DNA of 64,000 bases from positions 176,456 to 240,455 of the forward strand of contig NZ_AWFX01000042.1 in NCBI RefSeq assembly GCF_000463115.2, in the 5' to 3' direction. Below the pieces are notes generated by a model that did not search any database, was not told the DNA's origin, and saw only the letters and a list, made by a program, of their open reading frames with translations. The position numbers were made by a program, and so were the translations under genes. Position 1 is the first letter of the stretch; every line of letters begins with the position of its first letter. Source of the DNA: Franconibacter helveticus LMG 23732. GTDB lineage: Bacteria; Pseudomonadota; Gammaproteobacteria; Enterobacterales; Enterobacteriaceae. Below, piece by piece: positions 24,748 through 34,511 of the stretch.

Positions 24748-25570
24748 CTTTCAGTTCCTCCAGCGCCAGTTCGATCTCTTGCTCTTTCGGCACGCGGTGG
24801 TGCCATTCCGCACGCCCCTGAATAAAAGAGACGCCAGCGCCTTTTGTGGTATGCGCGATGATGACCTGGGGTTTGCCGTTGGGCTTCAGATTTTCAAGCG
24901 TATCAACCACTTCCTGCATGCTGTTGCCGTTGCATTCCGTCACCTCAAGCCCAAAAGCGCGCCATTTGGCGTCCAGCGGGTCGGTGTTCATGATCGCTTT
25001 CGTCGGCCCGGCCAGTTGCAGACTGTTTTTGTCGTTGATGATGATGAGGTTATCGAGCTGATAATGGGCGGCGACCAGCGCGGCTTCCCAGTTGCTGCCT
25101 TCCGCCAGTTCGCCATCGCCGGTGACCACGAAAACACGGCGCTGGCTATGATTGCGCTTCGCGGCAAGCGCGATGCCGACGGCGACCGGCAGGCCATGAC
25201 CCAGCGCGCCGGTATTCAGCTCTATGCCCGGCGTTTTGTGGCGCACCGGGTGGCCGGGGAGGTGGGAATCGGCGTGTTGATAGGTAGACAGCCATTCAAC
25301 CGGAATAAACCCCGCTTCTGCCAGCACGCAGTAATATCCGCCTACGGCATGGCCTTTCGACTGAATGTAAATGTCCCGCTCATCGCTCGCCATGCTGTCG
25401 GGCGCGCAGTTAAGGATGCGGAAGTAAAGGGCGGTGAGGATTTCCACCTGCGACAGATCCGCGCCGGTGTGTCCGCCCGCCGGGCTTTCCGCGTTCAGAA
25501 CGATAATGCGGCGACGAACCGCGCGGGCTTTCTTCTCCAGCTCAGCGACCGTGAGCATAAAAGGATTCAT
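24740..25570 (-). CDS. Transketolase, N-terminal TPP-binding subunit (split enzyme)
   Basis: 276 residues with the thiamine diphosphate motif GDGELAEGSNWEAALVAAHY and the closing NLIIINDKNSLQ, plus HGLPVAVGIALAAK for the phosphate side. It pairs with the downstream subunit to give a full active site. The start MNPFMLTVAELEKK at 25570 has GAGGTG upstream; the frame runs to 25666 but covers the operator there. It is the first gene of the operon, with the SorC-type regulator facing it 341 bases away. Confidence 0.9.
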   Translation of the reverse strand: MNPFMLTVAELEKKARAVRRRIIVLNAESPAGGHTGADLSQVEILTALYFRILNCAPDSMASDERDIYIQSKGHAVGGYYCVLAEAGFIPVEWLSTYQHADSHLPGHPVRHKTPGIELNTGALGHGLPVAVGIALAAKRNHSQRRVFVVTGDGELAEGSNWEAALVAAHYQLDNLIIINDKNSLQLAGPTKAIMNTDPLDAKWRAFGLEVTECNGNSMQEVVDTLENLKPNGKPQVIIAHTTKGAGVSFIQGRAEWHHRVPKEQEIELALEELKDE

Positions 25571-25612
25571 AACGCACCTCATGTCTACTGCACTTGAATT
25601 TAAAATCCACAT

Positions 25613-25626
25613 TGAATATATATTCA
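25613..25626. promoter_or_regulatory. Operator TGAATATATATTCA before the transketolase operon
   Basis: A perfect 14-base palindrome 43 bases upstream of the transketolase start. The identical sequence occurs at 25717-25730, and a one-mismatch copy lies in front of the transporter operon. It is very likely the binding site of the SorC-type regulator encoded next door. Confidence 0.75.
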
Positions 25627-25716
25627 GGTGGGGCGTAAAAGGGCGCCGGGCGGTTGTCACAACCACGGGCGACTTTTACCGGTTCAGGTAATGCATTTAC
25701 TGTTTGTTTGCTGCTG

Positions 25717-25748
25717 TGAATATATATTCATATATGATTTTATATTCA
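25717..25748. promoter_or_regulatory. Tandem operator pair in the divergent regulator/transketolase region
   Basis: A perfect TGAATATATATTCA at 25717-25730 is followed 18 bases later (start to start) by TGATTTTATATTCA (25735-25748, 12 of 14 matches). The same 18-base step is seen before the transporter operon. With the site at 25613 this could support DNA looping and autoregulation. Confidence 0.7.
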
Positions 25749-25911
25749 CAGTTCAAAAATATGCCCGGCTGCCGCTTTTGTCTATGCCTTAAGAGGCAAT
25801 TTTGAGAAAAAGCGACCAGGCTCACATTCATCCGCTGGCGCAGCGCAACCTTGCCTTGTTATCTATTCAGGCATGAATAAAAATAAATGACGTCAAATCA
25901 AGGGGCAGACT

Positions 25912-26868
25912 ATGTCAAAACAGGATGAGCAGCGTTTACTGGTTAAGATAGCCACGCTTTACTACACCGAAGGGAAGAAACAGTCGGATATCGCTGCGCT
26001 GCTGCACCTTTCGCAATCTTTTGTTTCCCGCGCGCTTACCCGCTGCCAGAAAGAGGGGCTGGTTAAAATCACCGTGGTGCAACCCGGCAATATTTTCGTT
26101 TCGCTGGAAAAGGCGCTGGAGCAGCAGTACGGCATCCGCCAGGCTATCGTTGTGGATGTGGGAGACAACCCGAGTAACGCGCAGATTAAACATGCCATCG
26201 GCAGCGCGGCCGCGCACTATGTAGAAACACGCCTGCGACCGGAAGATATTGTTGGCATCTCTTCCTGGAGCAGCACCATCCGCTGCATGGTGGATGAGAT
26301 GCACCCGCAGAACATTCGCGCCCGCGGCGTTATCCAGCTTTTAGGCGGCGTGGGGCCGAACGGCAACGTTCAGGCGACCATTCTTACGCAACAGTTAGCG
26401 GCGCATCTGGATTGTCCCGCCTGGCTGCTGCCTTCCCAGAGCATTGAGCGCTCGGTGGAAGAGAAGAGGCGGCTGGTTGAAAGCCCCGAAGTCGCTGATG
26501 CGGTTTCTCGCTTCGCCGATGTGGATGTGGCGATTGTCGGCATTGGCGAGCTGGAGCCTTCGCAACTGCTGAAAAATTCCGGCAACTATTATCACGAAGA
26601 GATGCTCAGGCTGTTATCGAAGCGCGGAGCGGTAGGGGATATTTGCCTGCATTATTACGACGCGCAGGGAAAGCCGGTGCTGAGCCAGGAAGAAGATCCG
26701 GTTATCGGCATGGAATTACAGCAGATACGCGACTGTAAGCACGTTATCGCGCTGGCAGGGGGCGAAGAAAAACGTAACGCCATTCGCGGCGCGCTGGTGG
26801 GGAACTATATCGATGTGCTGATAACCGATTACCCGACAGCCAGGAGCCTCGTACAAAACGAAGCATAA
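25912..26868 (+). CDS. SorC/DeoR-type sugar-binding transcriptional regulator
   Basis: 318 residues. An N-terminal helix-turn-helix (about 8-55: LYYTEGKKQSDIAALLHLSQ, SFVSRALTRCQKEGLV) precedes a SorC effector domain (from about 65) with IGSAAAHYVETRL, VIQLLGGVGPNGNVQ and DVAIVGIGELEPSQLL. Such regulators bind a sugar phosphate from their own pathway. It lies between the two leftward operons and is transcribed against them. The operators at 25613, 25717 and 32806 suggest one regulon of eight structural genes. It ends at a clear terminator. Confidence 0.92.
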   Translation: MSKQDEQRLLVKIATLYYTEGKKQSDIAALLHLSQSFVSRALTRCQKEGLVKITVVQPGNIFVSLEKALEQQYGIRQAIVVDVGDNPSNAQIKHAIGSAAAHYVETRLRPEDIVGISSWSSTIRCMVDEMHPQNIRARGVIQLLGGVGPNGNVQATILTQQLAAHLDCPAWLLPSQSIERSVEEKRRLVESPEVADAVSRFADVDVAIVGIGELEPSQLLKNSGNYYHEEMLRLLSKRGAVGDICLHYYDAQGKPVLSQEEDPVIGMELQQIRDCKHVIALAGGEEKRNAIRGALVGNYIDVLITDYPTARSLVQNEA

Positions 26869-26874
26869 ATGCAG

Positions 26875-26899
26875 GCGGACAGCGGTCCGCTTTTATTTT
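26875..26899 (+). terminator. Terminator of the SorC-type regulator gene
   Basis: GCGGAC and GTCCGC pair around AGCG and are followed by TTTTATTTT, 7 bases past the stop codon. Confidence 0.85.
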
Positions 26900-26991
26900 A
26901 CCCTTACTTTAGTTACAACATACTTAATGTTTTTATGAAAAACAGTAGTCAGCGTCAGCGCTGTCTATTGCCTGGCAAGGAACAAAAGGCG

Positions 26992-27017
26992 GGCGAAGCG
27001 GTAACAAAAGCTTCGCC
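26992..27017 (-). terminator. Hairpin after the FGGY kinase gene
   Basis: GGCGAAGC and GCTTCGCC pair around a ten-base loop, about 18 bases beyond the kinase stop. CGCCTTTTGTTCC follows on the minus strand. Confidence 0.6.
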
Positions 27018-27034
27018 TGGCCTGAAGAAAGCCA

Positions 27035-28546
27035 TTAGCCGTGTTGCTCGTTACGCACCTTCGCGACTGCCGCCTGCCACTCCTGCCAGCGTTTTTGCAA
27101 TCGCCCGTGGCGCGCCATATCTGGCGTAAAAGCGGTGTGGCGCGCGGTAAAGCGCGTCAGCTCCTCGTAGCGCCCGGGATGCAGCGCTTTACGGGCGAAA
27201 ATCGCCGCGCCCACGGCGGAAAGCTCCGCAACGTCGCTGCGCATTACCGTGCAGCCCAGCAGATCGGCCTGATACTGCATCAGCCAGTCGTTGCGGGTCG
27301 GCCCGCCATCCACCATCAGGGCGGAAAGCTCGAAATCGGCGTGCTGGCGCATGGCAAGTACCACATCGGCAATCTGGTAAGCAATGGCTTCCAGCGCGGC
27401 GCGCACCAGATGCGCCCGCTTCACGCCGCGGCTTAAGCCGCTGATGCTGCCTCGCGCGCGTTCATCCCACCAGGGGGCGCCAAGCCCGGTAAGGGCAGGC
27501 ACAAAGTAGACGCCAAGGGTGGAATCTACGCTGGCAGGCAGGGTATTAAGCGCAGCGGCGAGCGCTTCCGGCGCCAGTTCGCCAAGCCCGGTGCAGTCGG
27601 TCAGCCATGCCACTGCATCGCCGGTATGGGGAATATTTCCTTCAAGTCCGTATACCCGCTTATCGCCGTCATGCCAGGCCACCGTTGTGGCAAGGGTCGT
27701 CATTTCCGCCTGCGCAACAGAAACCGGCGCCATAACAGAAGAGCCTGTTCCGTAAGTGGCTTTCACGCAGCCCGGCTTACCCAGCGCATGCCCGAACAAC
27801 GCCGCATGGGAATCGCCTGCCATTGCCAGAACCGGAATACCGTCGGGAATGCCGGCAACGCCTTTTGTGCGGCCGAAGCGATGACTGGTCGGGCATACCT
27901 GCGGCAACGCGGCCAGAGGAATGCCGAAAAGTTGCAGCAGGCGTTCATCCCAGCGACCTTCATGAATGTTAAACAGCTGCGTGCGTGAGGCATTAGACTC
28001 GTCGCAGCAAAAGGCTTCTCCTGCGGTGAGGTTCCATAACAGCCAGCTGTCGATAGTGCCAAGGCAGATCTCGCCGCGCTGCGCCAGCGCACGGCCTTCC
28101 GGCACGCTGTCGAGCAGCCAGCGCATTTTACTGCCCGAAAAGAGCGGGGCGATGGGCAAGCCGGTGAGCGCCTGGACCGCATGGCGCTCGCCCTGCTGGC
28201 GCAACGTCTCGCAAAAGGGCGCTGTGCGCGAACACTGCCAGCTAATAGCCGGGCCCAGGGTTTTGCCGCTCTGACGATACCAGCCAATCGCGGTTTCCCG
28301 CTGGTTACTGATGGCAAGCCCCGCGATGCGCTGCGCGCCAACGGCGCGGATGGCCTGCTCAAGCACCGTTACAGAGGCTGACAGCAGCATGTCGCCAGAC
28401 TGCTCAACCCAGCCTTCGCGCGGCGTTTGCAGCGTCAGCGGTGTTGAAAAGCGGGCAAGGATGTTGCCTTCGCCATCCAGGGCGATAGCTTTGGCGTTCG
28501 TGGTGCCTTCGTCCAGGGCGATAATGACGTCTTTGTCTGCGGCCAT
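27035..28546 (-). CDS. FGGY-family carbohydrate kinase
   Basis: 503 residues. The two-domain actin-like kinase fold is shown by IALDEGTTNAKAIAL at the start (phosphate 1), ISNQRETAIGW as in glycerol kinases, IDSWLLWNL, the PROSITE-like region ATYGTGSSVMAPV, and SALMVDGGPTRNDWLMQYQA with the catalytic region. It phosphorylates a ketose or polyol in the cytosol; in this locus most likely the ketose made by the isomerase. It is the last gene of the transporter operon, 57 bases after the permease. Similarity is to glycerol-kinase-like FGGY members, so a polyol is an alternative substrate. Confidence 0.9.
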   Translation of the reverse strand: MAADKDVIIALDEGTTNAKAIALDGEGNILARFSTPLTLQTPREGWVEQSGDMLLSASVTVLEQAIRAVGAQRIAGLAISNQRETAIGWYRQSGKTLGPAISWQCSRTAPFCETLRQQGERHAVQALTGLPIAPLFSGSKMRWLLDSVPEGRALAQRGEICLGTIDSWLLWNLTAGEAFCCDESNASRTQLFNIHEGRWDERLLQLFGIPLAALPQVCPTSHRFGRTKGVAGIPDGIPVLAMAGDSHAALFGHALGKPGCVKATYGTGSSVMAPVSVAQAEMTTLATTVAWHDGDKRVYGLEGNIPHTGDAVAWLTDCTGLGELAPEALAAALNTLPASVDSTLGVYFVPALTGLGAPWWDERARGSISGLSRGVKRAHLVRAALEAIAYQIADVVLAMRQHADFELSALMVDGGPTRNDWLMQYQADLLGCTVMRSDVAELSAVGAAIFARKALHPGRYEELTRFTARHTAFTPDMARHGRLQKRWQEWQAAVAKVRNEQHG

Positions 28547-28603
28547 AGTTTCTCCGGCTGAAAATAACGCTCCAGGATTTCCCGCCGCTAAGCGGGAAGG
28601 ATT

Positions 28604-29698
28604 TTATCTGTGGCCTTCCATCGCCGCTTTCTGCGCGGTAACTGCCGCCTTCTGCTGCATCCGGTTCTGCAACTGGTCGATGATCACCGCGACGATAATC
28701 ACGATGCCTTTAATGACCATTTGCCAGAACTCGCTTACGCCCATCATCACCAGGCCATCCGCCAGAAAGCCGATAACAAAAGCGCCGATAAGCGTGCCCA
28801 GAATCGTGCCGCGCCCGCCGGCAAGCGAGGTGCCGCCCAGCACCACGGCGGCTATCGCATTCATTTCGAACGCGGTGCCGTTCGCCGGGTGGCTCGCCAC
28901 CAGTTGCGCCGAAACCACAATGCCCGCAATCGCCGCACAAAAGCCGGAAAGGGTATATACCCACACTTTCACTTGTTTAACTTTCACGCCGGAAAGCTCC
29001 GCCGCGCGTTCGTTATCGCCAATAGCATACACATGACGGCCAAAAGGCAGGCGGCGCGCGACGTAAGCGATAGCCAGCGCCAGCACAATCATCATCCAGA
29101 TAGCCCAGGGGATGCCGAGCAGGGTGCCTGAGCCAATTTCGTCAAAGCCTGTGTTGCCAAGCTGCGGGTTGCCGGAAAGGCCGGGAAAGGTTTCGCCGCC
29201 CGACGTCAGCATGGCCGCGCCGCGCAGCACATACATGGTGCCGAGGGTGCAGATAAAAGGCGCGACGTTATAGCGGGTGATTATCCAGCCATTCACCGCG
29301 CCGATAAGTCCGCCAATCAACAGCACCAGCGGCACTATCACCCATACGCTCGGAAAAATAGCGATGCCGAACATCGGCAGCACGATGCCTTTGGTGATAA
29401 GCCAGCCGGCAATCATGCCGCACAGGCCGAGCGTCGCGCCAATAGAGAGATCGATACCCGCCGTGATGATCACAAAAGTAATGCCCAGCGCCAGAAAAGC
29501 GTTTATGGCAATGTGTTTAATCATGATGACCATGCTGCCCGCCGACAAAAAGCCCGGCACCATCACGGTAAAAAAGCCGACAATCAGAAACAGCGCAATA
29601 AAGGTGCGCAGTTTCAGCAGCAGCAACAAAACGCTTTCTTTTGATCCTGTCCAGGCGGAAGGGCGCGGCGCGAAAGCCGCGGAATCGGTCGTCTTCAT
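28604..29698 (-). CDS. Ribose-type sugar ABC transporter permease (RbsC-like)
   Basis: 364 residues with about ten membrane helices. Family motifs: NAFLALGITFVIITAGIDLSIGATLGL, YNVAPFICTLGTMYVLRGAA, FGRHVYAIGDNERAAELSGV (the cytosolic EAA-like loop) and VVLGGTSLAGGRGTILGTLIG. The start MKTTDSAAF at 29698 is one base away from the stop of the ATPase gene; a frame to 29752 lies inside that gene. It forms the inner-membrane channel. Confidence 0.92.
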   Translation of the reverse strand: MKTTDSAAFAPRPSAWTGSKESVLLLLLKLRTFIALFLIVGFFTVMVPGFLSAGSMVIMIKHIAINAFLALGITFVIITAGIDLSIGATLGLCGMIAGWLITKGIVLPMFGIAIFPSVWVIVPLVLLIGGLIGAVNGWIITRYNVAPFICTLGTMYVLRGAAMLTSGGETFPGLSGNPQLGNTGFDEIGSGTLLGIPWAIWMMIVLALAIAYVARRLPFGRHVYAIGDNERAAELSGVKVKQVKVWVYTLSGFCAAIAGIVVSAQLVASHPANGTAFEMNAIAAVVLGGTSLAGGRGTILGTLIGAFVIGFLADGLVMMGVSEFWQMVIKGIVIIVAVIIDQLQNRMQQKAAVTAQKAAMEGHR

Positions 29699-29699
29699 A

Positions 29700-31226
29700 T
29701 CAGAACCCCTGAGCACTTGCCGTAACCAGCGCCGACTCCTCGGCCTGCTCACGTGGAATATCAGCCGTCAGTTTGCCGCCGGACATCACCAGGATCCGGT
29801 CTGAAACCGCCATAATCTCTTTTAAATCGGAGGTGGAGAACACAACAGCGATGCCCTGTTCAGAGAGCTTGACCATCATGCGAAAAACGTCGGCTTTTGC
29901 GCCAACGTCGATACCGCGGGTTGGCTCATCCAGGAACAGCACTTTTGGATTGGTCAGCAGCGAGCGGCCAATCACCACTTTTTGCTGATTGCCGCCGCTC
30001 AGCGCCTGGATCTCCACTTGTGGCGAAGAAACCTTTATCGAGAGGTGGCCAATGGTGGTTGCGACTACCGCTTCCTCTTCTTTGCGCGCAATAGCAAACC
30101 CGCGTTGCAAACGTCGCCAGAGGCTGGCGATGGTCAGATTACCGGCAACCGAGGAGACCGGGAAAATGCCGGTGCGCTTGCGGTCTTCCGGCACCAGGCT
30201 CATCCCCATGCGGATACGCTCGGCAGGGGTAAGCCGCGGCGGCACTGGCTTGCTGTCGAGCCAGATCTTACCCAGGTAGTTGCGCTCGGTGCCGAGTAGG
30301 CATTCAAACAGTTCGGTACGCCCGGCGCCCATAAGCCCGTAAATACCGACGATTTCCCCGGCATGAACGTTAAAGCTCACGTCATTGACCACGCTTACCC
30401 CCGCGGCATTCACGCAGTCAATATGCTCCACCTCCAGTACCGGCGCGCCGAAAGTGCGCCCCGGCGTGAGAAAGGTGGAAACCGGGTCGCTGCCCAGCAT
30501 TTCGCGCACTATCCAGGGCACGTCGATATCCGCCACCCTGGCTTCGGCCTGAAATTTACCGTCGCGCAAAATAGTAATGACATCGCCAATGGCCATCAGC
30601 TCTTCAAGACGGTGAGAGATATAGATAATGGAGACGCCCTGGCGGGTCAGCTCGCGGATCACGCGAAAGAGAATATCCACCTCGGTTTTACTGAGCGCGG
30701 AGGTCGGTTCATCGAGGATCAGGATATCGGCGTTTTCGGCCAGCGCTTTGGCTATCTCCACCAGCTGCTGCTGGCCGACTTTAAGATTACCGACCGGTTC
30801 GCGGGGCGAAACCGGCTGGTCGAGCCGTTTCAATAAGTCAGCGGTACGTTTTTCCTGCTCCGCTTCGTTAATGGGCGCAACGCCGCGCTGTAGCTCGCGC
30901 CCCAGGAAGATGTTCTCCGCTACGCTTAAATTTTCAAACAGGTTGAGCTCCTGATGCACCATGCCGATGCCGTGACGCGCCGCGTCCCGCGTGCTGGTAA
31001 AGCGCACTGTTTCGCCGTTTAACACCATTTCGCCAAGGCTCGGTTGTTGTACGCCCGCGAGTATTTTCATCAGCGTCGATTTGCCGGCGCCGTTTTCGCC
31101 AATAATCACATTTACCTTGCCGCGCCAGACGTTGTAGTCCACGTTGTCGAGCGCAACCGTGCCAGGAAACAGCATTGAAATGCCGCGAGCGCGCAAGATA
31201 ATCTCGTCCTGCCGTGGTTCGCTCAT
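29700..31226 (-). CDS. Ribose-type sugar ABC transporter ATPase (RbsA-like, two ATPase domains)
   Basis: 508 residues with two fused ATP-binding domains. The first has Walker A GENGAGKSTLMK, the LKVGQQQLVEIAKAL signature and DEPTSAL. The second has a degenerate Walker A (GLMGAGRTE), the LSGGNQQKVVIGR signature and DEPTRGIDVGAK, the usual asymmetry of RbsA/MglA. Start and upstream stop share one base (TAATG), so it is coupled to the DUF2291 gene. Confidence 0.94.
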   Translation of the reverse strand: MSEPRQDEIILRARGISMLFPGTVALDNVDYNVWRGKVNVIIGENGAGKSTLMKILAGVQQPSLGEMVLNGETVRFTSTRDAARHGIGMVHQELNLFENLSVAENIFLGRELQRGVAPINEAEQEKRTADLLKRLDQPVSPREPVGNLKVGQQQLVEIAKALAENADILILDEPTSALSKTEVDILFRVIRELTRQGVSIIYISHRLEELMAIGDVITILRDGKFQAEARVADIDVPWIVREMLGSDPVSTFLTPGRTFGAPVLEVEHIDCVNAAGVSVVNDVSFNVHAGEIVGIYGLMGAGRTELFECLLGTERNYLGKIWLDSKPVPPRLTPAERIRMGMSLVPEDRKRTGIFPVSSVAGNLTIASLWRRLQRGFAIARKEEEAVVATTIGHLSIKVSSPQVEIQALSGGNQQKVVIGRSLLTNPKVLFLDEPTRGIDVGAKADVFRMMVKLSEQGIAVVFSTSDLKEIMAVSDRILVMSGGKLTADIPREQAEESALVTASAQGF

Positions 31227-31837
31227 TATTGCGCCTCCTGTTTAAGATCCAGCGCCGCCGCATCCGTCATTTCGCCCTCTTTTAGCGTCAGAGCGGCAAG
31301 CAGCGTAACCGGCTTGCCCGTCCAGCTCTCGTCCACTGGCGGCAGATGTTTTGCCGCTTCGCGGTTATAGGCGCGTGAAAGCTGGGCGAACTGCACCTGG
31401 TTGGTGAAGTCTTCAAACTTAAAGCCGGCGGCGTCGCGAATGGCGTTGCCTCGTATAACCGGGCCGGTTTGAACCGTCAGCGGCGCGCCGTTGACCCTTA
31501 TCACCAGCTTTTTCTCGCGTTCGCTGCTGATTTCAACACGTTCAACTTTGCCGCTTAGCCGCACAAAGACGCTTTCGCTCTTGCCCGGGGGCAGGCTTTT
31601 CACCTGTGAGGCGAGGGTGGATGCGTCCAGCGCATGGCTCTGCGCTGCGGTCTGTACGCGTTCATTCCAGGTTTGTTGCGCGATCTGCTGTGGCGTCTGG
31701 TTCTCAAAACTCACTCTGGCATTGGGATCGGCGGGAATAATCGGTTTACCGTTCTCGTCGAGATCCACCACCCGGCAGGCCGTAAGCAACAGGGCGGCGC
31801 AACATACCATTCCGACACCCCATTGTTTTAAGCGCAT
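31226..31837 (-). CDS. DUF2291 periplasmic lipoprotein
   Basis: 203 residues. A lipoprotein signal (LLLTAC, lipidated C21) is followed by CRVVDLDENGKPIIPADP, typical of DUF2291. The family is found almost only inside ribose-type ABC sugar operons, so it probably helps the transporter at the outer face of the inner membrane, but its activity is unknown. It lies between the binding protein (11 bases) and the ATPase genes. In this family the sugar is often a polyol or a branched pentose. Confidence 0.85.
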   Translation of the reverse strand: MRLKQWGVGMVCCAALLLTACRVVDLDENGKPIIPADPNARVSFENQTPQQIAQQTWNERVQTAAQSHALDASTLASQVKSLPPGKSESVFVRLSGKVERVEISSEREKKLVIRVNGAPLTVQTGPVIRGNAIRDAAGFKFEDFTNQVQFAQLSRAYNREAAKHLPPVDESWTGKPVTLLAALTLKEGEMTDAAALDLKQEAQ

Positions 31838-31848
31838 AACGCCTCCGC

Positions 31849-33447
<1,599 letters not shown>

Positions 33448-34053
33448 ATGACGCATTATGATGACTTGCAGCGTTTCAAGGATAAAACGCAGACGCAGAC
33501 TATCGCTTTTAAAGATATGTCTGCTCAACGTCACGCCCATGAGCAGGGAAACTGGGCCATTTTAAACCAGCTCGCGCCGCAGGAGGAAAACCCGGCGCTT
33601 TCCGGCGCAGGCCATGTCTCCCGCGGCGTTGAAGCGGTCGCCCCGGGCGCGTTCAAGGCTGCCGCGCCTGCCGCTGCCGCCACAGCGGCGCCCGCTGTTT
33701 CAGCCCCTGTTAATGTCGATTCCACCGCGCCCGCGCTGCTTCGCGAAGTCGCGCAACAGCTTCCTACCGCCGCGCCCCAACACATTGCCGAACCGCCTGC
33801 GCCTGTTGTCTTTGCGCCGGAGCCGCCCGCCGCCAGCGCGCCGGTTTATGCCGCTGCGCAGCCTCCGGTTAACGCGCCTGCGCCTGTCGCGGTAAAACCC
33901 ACGGCGCCTGCCGTGGCGCAGGTGGCCCCGAAAACCGCCGAAGCGGTGAATTATGCTCAGCTGTTCGCGCCGAAAGCGCCGGAAGCGCCGCGCAGCGAAG
34001 AAAAAGATCAGCCCCTACAGGGCTTGTTTGAAAGGATTGCTTCATGCCGTTAA
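33448..34053 (+). CDS. bcsO: Cellulose biosynthesis protein BcsO
   Basis: 201 residues. The N-terminus MTHYDDLQRFKDKTQTQTI and the C-terminal PLQGLFERIASC match BcsO. The middle is a long alanine- and proline-rich, disordered stretch (about 65-165). BcsO accompanies bcsQ and the BcsD-type cellulose operon in Enterobacteria, and may organise the synthase at the cell pole; its molecular role is not settled. It overlaps bcsQ by 10 bases. The RBS is weak. Confidence 0.85.
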   Translation: MTHYDDLQRFKDKTQTQTIAFKDMSAQRHAHEQGNWAILNQLAPQEENPALSGAGHVSRGVEAVAPGAFKAAAPAAAATAAPAVSAPVNVDSTAPALLREVAQQLPTAAPQHIAEPPAPVVFAPEPPAASAPVYAAAQPPVNAPAPVAVKPTAPAVAQVAPKTAEAVNYAQLFAPKAPEAPRSEEKDQPLQGLFERIASCR

Positions 34054-34511
34054 TTTGCGTCTGTTCTCCCAAAGGCGGCGTGGGCAAGACCACGCTGACC
34101 GCTAACCTGGCCTATGCGTTCTCCCGTGCCGGCAGTAAGGTGCTGGCTATCGACTTCGATGTACAAAACGCGCTGCGCCTGCACTTTGGCGTGCCGCTTT
34201 CCGACACCCGCGGCTTCGTGGCGAAAGCGACGGAAACCGCGGACTGGAGCCAGTTTGTGCTGACCACCGGCGGCAATCTTTTTGTTCTGCCTTACGGCGA
34301 GGCTACCGAGCCGCAGCGCGTGGCGTTCGAAGAGCGCCTGACGCATGACGAACACTTCCTGACGCGCGGCCTGAGTTCGTTGCTCAACTACCCGGGGCTG
34401 ATTGTGATCGCCGATTTCCCGCCTGGCCCGTCGCCTGCGCTGAAAGCCATGTCGCGCCTTGCGGATCTCCACCTTATTCCCCTTATGGCTGATACCGCTT
34501 CGCTTTCTTGA
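34044..34511 (+). pseudogene. bcsQ: bcsQ, truncated by a deletion
   Basis: The first 155 codons of BcsQ, a ParA/MinD-type ATPase that places the cellulose synthase at the pole. The deviant Walker A (KGGVGKTT) and DFPPGPSPALKAMSRLADLH are intact. After ADTASLS the sequence switches abruptly to the middle of bcsA and meets a TGA stop at 34509-34511. BcsQ proteins of this type run to about 250-270 residues, so roughly 100 are missing. No function is expected for the C-terminal half. Confidence 0.88.
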